A stretch of 64,000 bases of DNA, taken from contig NC_081338.1 in NCBI RefSeq assembly GCF_022539665.2, positions 7,614,446 through 7,678,445 on the forward strand, read 5' to 3'. The notes beneath the pieces were generated by a model, which searched no databases, was not told the origin of the DNA, and saw only the letters and a program-made list of their open reading frames with translations. The translations under genes were made by a program, and so were the position numbers. Shown here one piece after another: positions 61,801 through 64,000 of the stretch. The DNA is from Daphnia carinata. Its lineage: Eukaryota > Arthropoda > Branchiopoda > Diplostraca > Daphniidae. The stretch's first letter is position 1. The number at the start of each line of letters is the position of its first letter.

Positions 61801-63069
61801 TACTATATCTTGTTGCTGCACGGCTTTCATGTTCAGCGTGGCTTATTCTTGATTTCTTGGATCATTGTGTCTGACTGTAAGCCAGCGGAAGTGTGATGGA
61901 GTTGAGAGACCTCCCCCCCCCGTCCTTAAAAGAAACTGAAGAAAAACATCTGACATCTGGATCGGGACCGACGTTTCGGTTAATGCAACATGTCGCTCGT
62001 GACAGCCACCTGTCGTATTTTAGTTCCTGATGGTAGACTTCTTTGATCGCCATAGCGACGTCGGTGATCAATGTGCGCACTGCGATTTGATACGATTATC
62101 AATCAGGACTTTATCATACGAGCCTTGCGTGAATCTATACGCGATTTCTTTTCCATCCCGGTTATTGCTTCGATTTCTTTGGCACATTTCACATGCGGTC
62201 GATGGTTTCGGCCTACTTATTTACTCTATACGATGATTGATATCGCAAACGGAAGTAGTTCTTCCGTTCAAAAGAGAAAACTGCTGTAGAAATCATTTTT
62301 ATGTAACGTATCGGAACAGCAGGCGCTTTAACAGTATATCTTATCAAAGACATTCACGAACCTCTTATTATAGTTGGGGGTATTCAATTTGTTTCGTATG
62401 GACAACGAGATCATTTGTAATCCTATTTTGTCTAGGCTCGATGTTGTGTACGTTCCAGGTGTTTTTGGGGGCGCAAGCCGGCGTGACTCTCCTAGTATTT
62501 AGCGATTGGAAATCACGAATCGCTCGTTGGTTGTCGTGGTCCGTTTTGACCGGCACTATTGGCACCGTCCTCTGTTTGGCATCACAGAATGACGGCTGGA
62601 TCCCCGTTAACAAAAATCTATGGTAACCGATATTTCGTCATACTCAACGAGGTATATTAATCTCGTTTCGTTATTTTTTCGAAAAATAAAGGTCATTGTC
62701 CTACGTCATGGTAACGACTTGTTTCGCCTTCTTCCTCTTGAGTGTTTGTTACTACCTCATCGACATCCGAAAATGGTGGACTGGGGCTCCTTTCTTTTAT
62801 CCCGGTATATTCACGTCGTTTCTATTCAGTGTGTGTGATTCTTGATAACTGATTAGAATACCATTTTCGATTGATTCAAAACACTAGGCATGAACGGCAT
62901 TCTGATGTACCTGGGTCATCAAGTAACCTACAACCTTTTCCCGTGGCACTGGCAATCTGGGCCGATGAACACGCATTTTGAACGTTTGGTAGAAACCCTT
63001 TGGGGAGTTTCTCTTTGGGTTGCCATCGCCACTTGGCTGTATCACAAAAAGTTCTTCTTAGCTCTTTAA
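55844..63069 (+). CDS. HGSNAT: Heparan-alpha-glucosaminide N-acetyltransferase (lysosomal)
   Basis: Ten exons: 55844-55990, 57593-57723, 57961-58094, 58378-58597, 59520-59627, 59738-60008, 60068-60365, 62436-62622, 62692-62804 and 62888-63069. They total 1791 nt, or 596 aa (human about 635). This polytopic lysosomal membrane enzyme moves acetyl groups from cytosolic acetyl-CoA to terminal glucosamine of heparan sulfate, a required degradation step. The N-terminal luminal domain (about residues 1-137) has NxS/T sites and cysteines. Then come TM1 and a basic cytosolic loop, then LDTFRG and the DUF5009-like acyltransferase core with His232 in FEHATWNGL, the counterpart of the proposed active-site His. 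Further motifs are [46 protein letters not shown] and [11 protein letters not shown]. The C-terminus HKKFFLAL resembles the human one. No signal peptide is visible at the chosen start, so an upstream exon may be missing. Confidence 0.93.
55991..57592 (+). other. Intron 1 of HGSNAT
   Basis: 1.6-kb GT-AG intron. T-rich, with short ORFs only. Nothing recognised inside. Confidence 0.8.
58598..59519 (+). other. Intron 4 of HGSNAT
   Basis: 922-nt intron inserted within the Gly codon of LDTFRG, just before the catalytic histidine exon. No internal feature recognised. Confidence 0.8.
60366..62435 (+). other. Intron 7 of HGSNAT
   Basis: 2.1-kb GT-AG intron between DPEGILG and the following transmembrane exon, the longest in the gene. 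A C-run lies near 61914. Short ORFs on both strands show no family resemblance. Confidence 0.78.
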
Positions 63070-64000
63070 AACATAAATATCGGGAGTTTATAAACGTACT
63101 ATTTACAACGCTCGCATGGCAACCTACTGACGATTCGTTCTTGGCAAATTGCTATACTGACGGAGACCGTCTTGCTTCAAGATCCGTGACGATTAATCTT
63201 TCAAAAGTTAAAGAACAGGGTTGTACACCACATGGTTCGGACGGTAAAAACAAAAAACAAAAAAAACGTTAAACACTGGAATGGCTTAAAGTTCAAAATC
63301 GATGTAAGACGGGCGTAGTTTCCGTTCAAACCGGAGCCGTGTGAACTATTCGCTTCCAAGAAAAACGTTTAACGTCTACGTCGTGGAAAAGTTAAAAATG
63401 AAAGGGGGATATGTGGGAGCCGGTTCGTGTTTGCAGAAGGTAGGTTGCTTTCAATAAAAAAAAAAAGAGCAAACGTAAAAGGTGTGAACAAAAAATGCCA
63501 AACATCTATTGGTAAAGAAGAATTGAACGAATAATTGATTTTATGAGAGATGCATATTTCATGTTAGGTAGTCGGCAGCAGTAAGAGATCGATAGTTAAG
63601 ATGCTTTGTGTATACGTCTATGGGTAAACAGCATTGATAAAGTAGGAGGTTACAGTTTACTGTCAAACACTTCGCGCGTAGCTTTGCAGCATAGACTTCT
63701 AGAAGATGACATTTCCATAATTGGAGTCAATTTCTCTCTTTTTAAATGCAATTTTCCGTTACCGGGAAAGCAAAAATACTTCGAAGAAAAGAAAAACACG
63801 GTAGCGATCAGAATGTAGGCTCTATCTAATGTCATAGCAAACATCATTTTGCTAGCCGCCTTCGATCCTTTAAATTCAATGTCATTGCATTTGCGAAGCT
63901 ATGTAGTTGTGCAGCTATTCGGTGGGAGTTCTTCCTTCTGTTCGACAACGCTTTGTTTTTAATTGATTAATGCTCACGGGTGCAATCCTTAACTCAATAA
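63070..64000. other. 3' flank of HGSNAT
   Basis: 3' UTR and downstream sequence to the window end. Short ORFs only; no further gene recognised. Confidence 0.65.
63453..63458 (+). terminator. Candidate poly(A) signal of HGSNAT
   Basis: AATAAA about 385 nt past the stop codon, followed directly by an A-run. Confidence 0.4.

Overview
This is a eukaryotic nuclear window that looks like a crustacean of the Daphnia type. It is AT-rich with many homopolymer runs, has short GT-AG introns (often 55-80 nt) mixed with 1-2 kb ones, and carries single-copy arthropod genes, including a RYamide-type neuropeptide receptor. There are no bacterial-style operons, rRNA genes, CRISPR arrays or recognisable tRNA genes. 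I rebuilt the gene models by hand from splice sites, reading phase and remembered family sequences. The six complete models each close to a whole number of codons.

Layout. 921-4656 (+): the 3' exons of a proline-rich, probably Zasp/ALP-Enigma-like sarcomere gene whose 5' part lies outside the window. 5578-9912 (-): a complete HERC4-type RCC1+HECT E3 ubiquitin ligase, 19 exons, 1050 aa, convergent with the first gene. 10839-13274 (-): a complete chondroitin N-acetylgalactosaminyltransferase, 8 coding exons, 546 aa, including a 14-nt microexon. 16863-18239 (-): a complete mitochondrial PPM1K-type protein phosphatase, 6 exons, 341 aa. 18240-27668: about 9.4 kb with no coding sequence I can support, rich in simple repeats. 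27669-30974 (+): a complete ELOVL6/Baldspot-type fatty-acid elongase, 4 exons, 314 aa. 30975-45357: about 14.4 kb of non-coding DNA holding a cluster of related terminal-inverted-repeat elements at 32.9-34.1 kb. 45358-53172 (+): a complete RYamide receptor-like GPCR, 5 exons, 575 aa. 55844-63069 (+): a complete HGSNAT (heparan-alpha-glucosaminide N-acetyltransferase), 10 exons, 596 aa. The rest is flanking sequence.

The genes do not form one pathway. Two act at opposite ends of glycosaminoglycan metabolism: CSGALNACT in chondroitin synthesis in the Golgi and HGSNAT in heparan sulfate degradation in the lysosome. Two act in lipid and branched-chain amino-acid metabolism (ELOVL6, PPM1K). This looks like ordinary arthropod gene order rather than a functional cluster.

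The most interesting items are the 14-nt microexon that restores the glycosyltransferase core, the TIR/foldback repeat cluster with a near-perfect hairpin, the long low-complexity C-tail of the GPCR encoded where all three forward frames are open, and an HGSNAT model without a visible signal peptide.
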